From an uncultured Prevotellaceae bacterium (GTDB lineage Bacteria; Bacteroidota; Bacteroidia; Bacteroidales; Muribaculaceae): a DNA stretch of 34,224 nucleotides. Positions 32,435 through 34,224 of this stretch are shown piece after piece (the first letter of the stretch is position 1; each line of letters starts with the position of its first letter). The stretch lies in the NCBI GenBank assembly GCA_900322135.1, contig ONYP01000036.1:1-34224 (forward strand), read 5' to 3'. Both the position numbers and the translations under genes were made by a program. The notes under the pieces are model-generated. The model did no database searches and was not told where the DNA came from. It saw only the letters and a program-made list of their open reading frames with translations.

Positions 32435-34224
32435 ATGAAGAGAGCCTTCTACTTTTTGACGACCTTATGCCTGGTCATGTCCAGCATTACCGCTTGGGGC
32501 GAGGCCATCAACGAGAACCAAGCCCGTGCTATCGCCGCTGAATTCATGGCCGGCAAGGCCATGCCGTCGGCCAACCTGCAGGCGGTCTACAAAGCGCCCC
32601 GCCTGGGCGAATCGACAGCCACGACCCATGCCTCCTACTATGTATTCAACAGCGAGTTGAAGGACCATGGCTATGTCATCGTTGCCGGTGACGACCGTGC
32701 ACCTGCCGTGCTGGCCTACAGTGACCGTGGCAACTTCAACAGCAACGATGTGCCCGAGGCCATGATGGAACTGCTCGATGGCTATACGGCCCAGATTGCC
32801 GAATTGGAAAACGGCGCCGAAAAGGCCCCGCTGCTGACCGCCGGTTCTGCCATCAGGCCACTGGTGCCCACCAACTGGGCGCAGGGCAATCCCTACAATA
32901 TCCTGTTGCCCATCTTGTCAACCGGCAAGCATGTCGTGGCAGGATGTGTCGCAACGGCCCTTGCCCAGGTGATGTATTACTGGCAGTGGCCCGCCCAGCC
33001 CACACAGACCATCCCGACCTACATTTCAACTGAACTGGGCATCACGATGCCCGCACTCGAGCCTGTCGACTTCAACTGGAGCGCCATGCAGACCACCTAC
33101 CTGAGCAACGACACGGCAAGCGTCAACGCTCTGGCTGCTGCCACGCTCACGCTCTACTGCGCCCAGTCGGTCCAAATGAACTTCAAGACATCATCATCGA
33201 GTGCTACTACTGCAATAATCCCACTGGCCATATCCAATTACTTTGGCTACAAACCCAGTGTTCATACCCTGAGGCGCGTCAACTTCACTACCCAGGGCTG
33301 GTCCGATGCCCTGTATGCCGAATTGGCTGCAGGACGCCCCGTCATCTACAGTGCCAGCAAAGCCTCAAGCGGACACGCCTTTGTGTGCGACGGCTATGAC
33401 GGCAACGGCATGTTCCACATCAACTGGGGCTGGAACGGACAGAGCAACGGCTACTTCCTGCTCAATGTGCTCAACCCTGACCTGCAGGGAACCGGCAGCG
33501 CCAGCGGCGCCTATGGCTACATCTACCGTCAGGCCGCCATTGTGGGCATCGAGCCCGGCAGCGACGGCAGCAGCGTGTTTGAACTGACCTCCAACAATGT
33601 TGAACTCATCGACAAGACAACAACGCGAGAAGGAACCAACTACCCGTTCCATGCTGTCGTGTCGGGACAATTCTACAACATGACCTCACAGGTGATTGCA
33701 GTGCGCCTGGGTTGGGGACTCTTTAATGAGAACGGCGAAATGATAGAACGACTCTACAGCAGTTACAACACCGCCCTGAGACCCGGCAGTTACATCAACC
33801 ACGATTCCAAGACCCTGAGTTTCGGAGAGGACATCGCCAGCGGCACCTACCGCATCATGCCCATGTTCAGCGAGTATGGCATGGACAACTGGCGCCCGTG
33901 TGTCGGTGCCGACCTGAACTACATCGAGGTGACCATCAACGGCAACAACTGCTCATTTACGGGTCACGGCACGGCCGCCGAGCGCGATTACACGCTCAAC
34001 GACATCATCATCGAGGGCAACATGCACAACGGCCGCCCGGTTAGCATCAATGTGAACCTGACCAACAACGGCGAGTCGCTCAACCAGATGATGTACATGT
34101 TTGTCAACGGCGAGTTCACCTCGGCCGGCTATGTGAGCCTCAACAAGGGCGAGACCGGCGACATCCCCTTCAGGTTTGTACCCGCCGAGGCCGGCACCTA
34201 CACCCTCACCTTCTCGTGGAACGA
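32435..34224 (+). CDS. C10 family (streptopain-like) cysteine protease, 3' end outside the window
   Basis: At least 596 residues are present and the frame is open at the right edge. The signal peptide (MKRAFYFLTTLCLVMSSITAWG) is followed by a Spi-like inhibitory propeptide (about 25-130: NENQARAIAAEFMAGKAM and YYVFNSELKDHGYVIVAGDD). The peptidase domain has the catalytic cysteine C171 in VAGCVATALAQVMYYW and histidine H314 in SSGHAFVCDGYD, followed by the conserved INWGWNGQSNGYF. Beta-rich, Ig-like sequence follows from about residue 385 to the edge. Streptopain-family enzymes of Bacteroidales (for example interpain A of Prevotella intermedia) are secreted proteases, many with a T9SS C-terminal domain; that end is not visible here. 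The gene is divergent from the BspA-like gene. Confidence 0.94.
   Translation, partial: MKRAFYFLTTLCLVMSSITAWGEAINENQARAIAAEFMAGKAMPSANLQAVYKAPRLGESTATTHASYYVFNSELKDHGYVIVAGDDRAPAVLAYSDRGNFNSNDVPEAMMELLDGYTAQIAELENGAEKAPLLTAGSAIRPLVPTNWAQGNPYNILLPILSTGKHVVAGCVATALAQVMYYWQWPAQPTQTIPTYISTELGITMPALEPVDFNWSAMQTTYLSNDTASVNALAAATLTLYCAQSVQMNFKTSSSSATTAIIPLAISNYFGYKPSVHTLRRVNFTTQGWSDALYAELAAGRPVIYSASKASSGHAFVCDGYDGNGMFHINWGWNGQSNGYFLLNVLNPDLQGTGSASGAYGYIYRQAAIVGIEPGSDGSSVFELTSNNVELIDKTTTREGTNYPFHAVVSGQFYNMTSQVIAVRLGWGLFNENGEMIERLYSSYNTALRPGSYINHDSKTLSFGEDIASGTYRIMPMFSEYGMDNWRPCVGADLNYIEVTINGNNCSFTGHGTAAERDYTLNDIIIEGNMHNGRPVSINVNLTNNGESLNQMMYMFVNGEFTSAGYVSLNKGETGDIPFRFVPAEAGTYTLTFSWN

Overview
The window reads as chromosome of a gut-type Bacteroidales bacterium (Bacteroidota), most like Prevotella or Muribaculaceae. 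The evidence is type IX secretion (T9SS) proteins of the PorV and PorU families, promoters of the Bacteroidota TAnnTTTG type, little sign of Shine-Dalgarno sites, a BspA-type leucine-rich protein, a streptopain-family protease and C-terminal dockerin-like modules. No IS element, phage, CRISPR array, rRNA or tRNA gene was seen. No gene-free stretch exceeds about 260 bases.

Layout, left to right. 59-7829 (all minus): membrane acyltransferase, ispF, porV, a secreted GH13 alpha-amylase with a C-terminal dockerin, a Bax-inhibitor-1 family protein and argS, whose 5' end is frameshifted as read. 8068-12053 (minus): an AddA/RecB-type helicase-nuclease and a SUI1/YciH-type factor, divergent from a small 2[4Fe-4S] ferredoxin (12284-12454, plus). 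12652-21045 (minus): two large PorU-like C25 peptidases flank rex and a fumarylacetoacetate-hydrolase-like gene that appears to have lost its metal ligands. 21117-26805 (minus): an efflux operon in the order TolC, HlyD, ABC-2 permease, ABC-2 permease, followed by a phosphopantetheinyl transferase. 26942-27697 (minus): a DUF3108 protein. 27888-29550 (plus): a small secreted cohesin-like protein and a two-gene cassette of unknown function with its own promoter and a strong terminator. 29643-32279 (minus): a BspA-like protein with LRRs, two beta-sandwich repeats, a dockerin and a SUMF1 domain. 32435 to the right edge (plus): a C10 protease, cut by the window end.

The main theme is the cell surface. 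PorV and the PorU-like proteases belong to T9SS cargo handling, and the amylase, BspA-like protein, C10 protease and cohesin-like protein are exported. Two exported proteins carry near-identical dockerin modules and a third looks like a free-standing cohesin fold, which raises the possibility of a small surface cohesin-dockerin pairing. The other genes are housekeeping (ispF, argS, SUI1, AddA, rex, ferredoxin).

Many gaps between genes hold short tandem repeats or long hairpins: 7-mers at 1131 and 21774, an approximately 15-mer at 7872, a 20-mer at 17544, an 18-mer at 25325, and a hairpin of about 27 bp at 26864.
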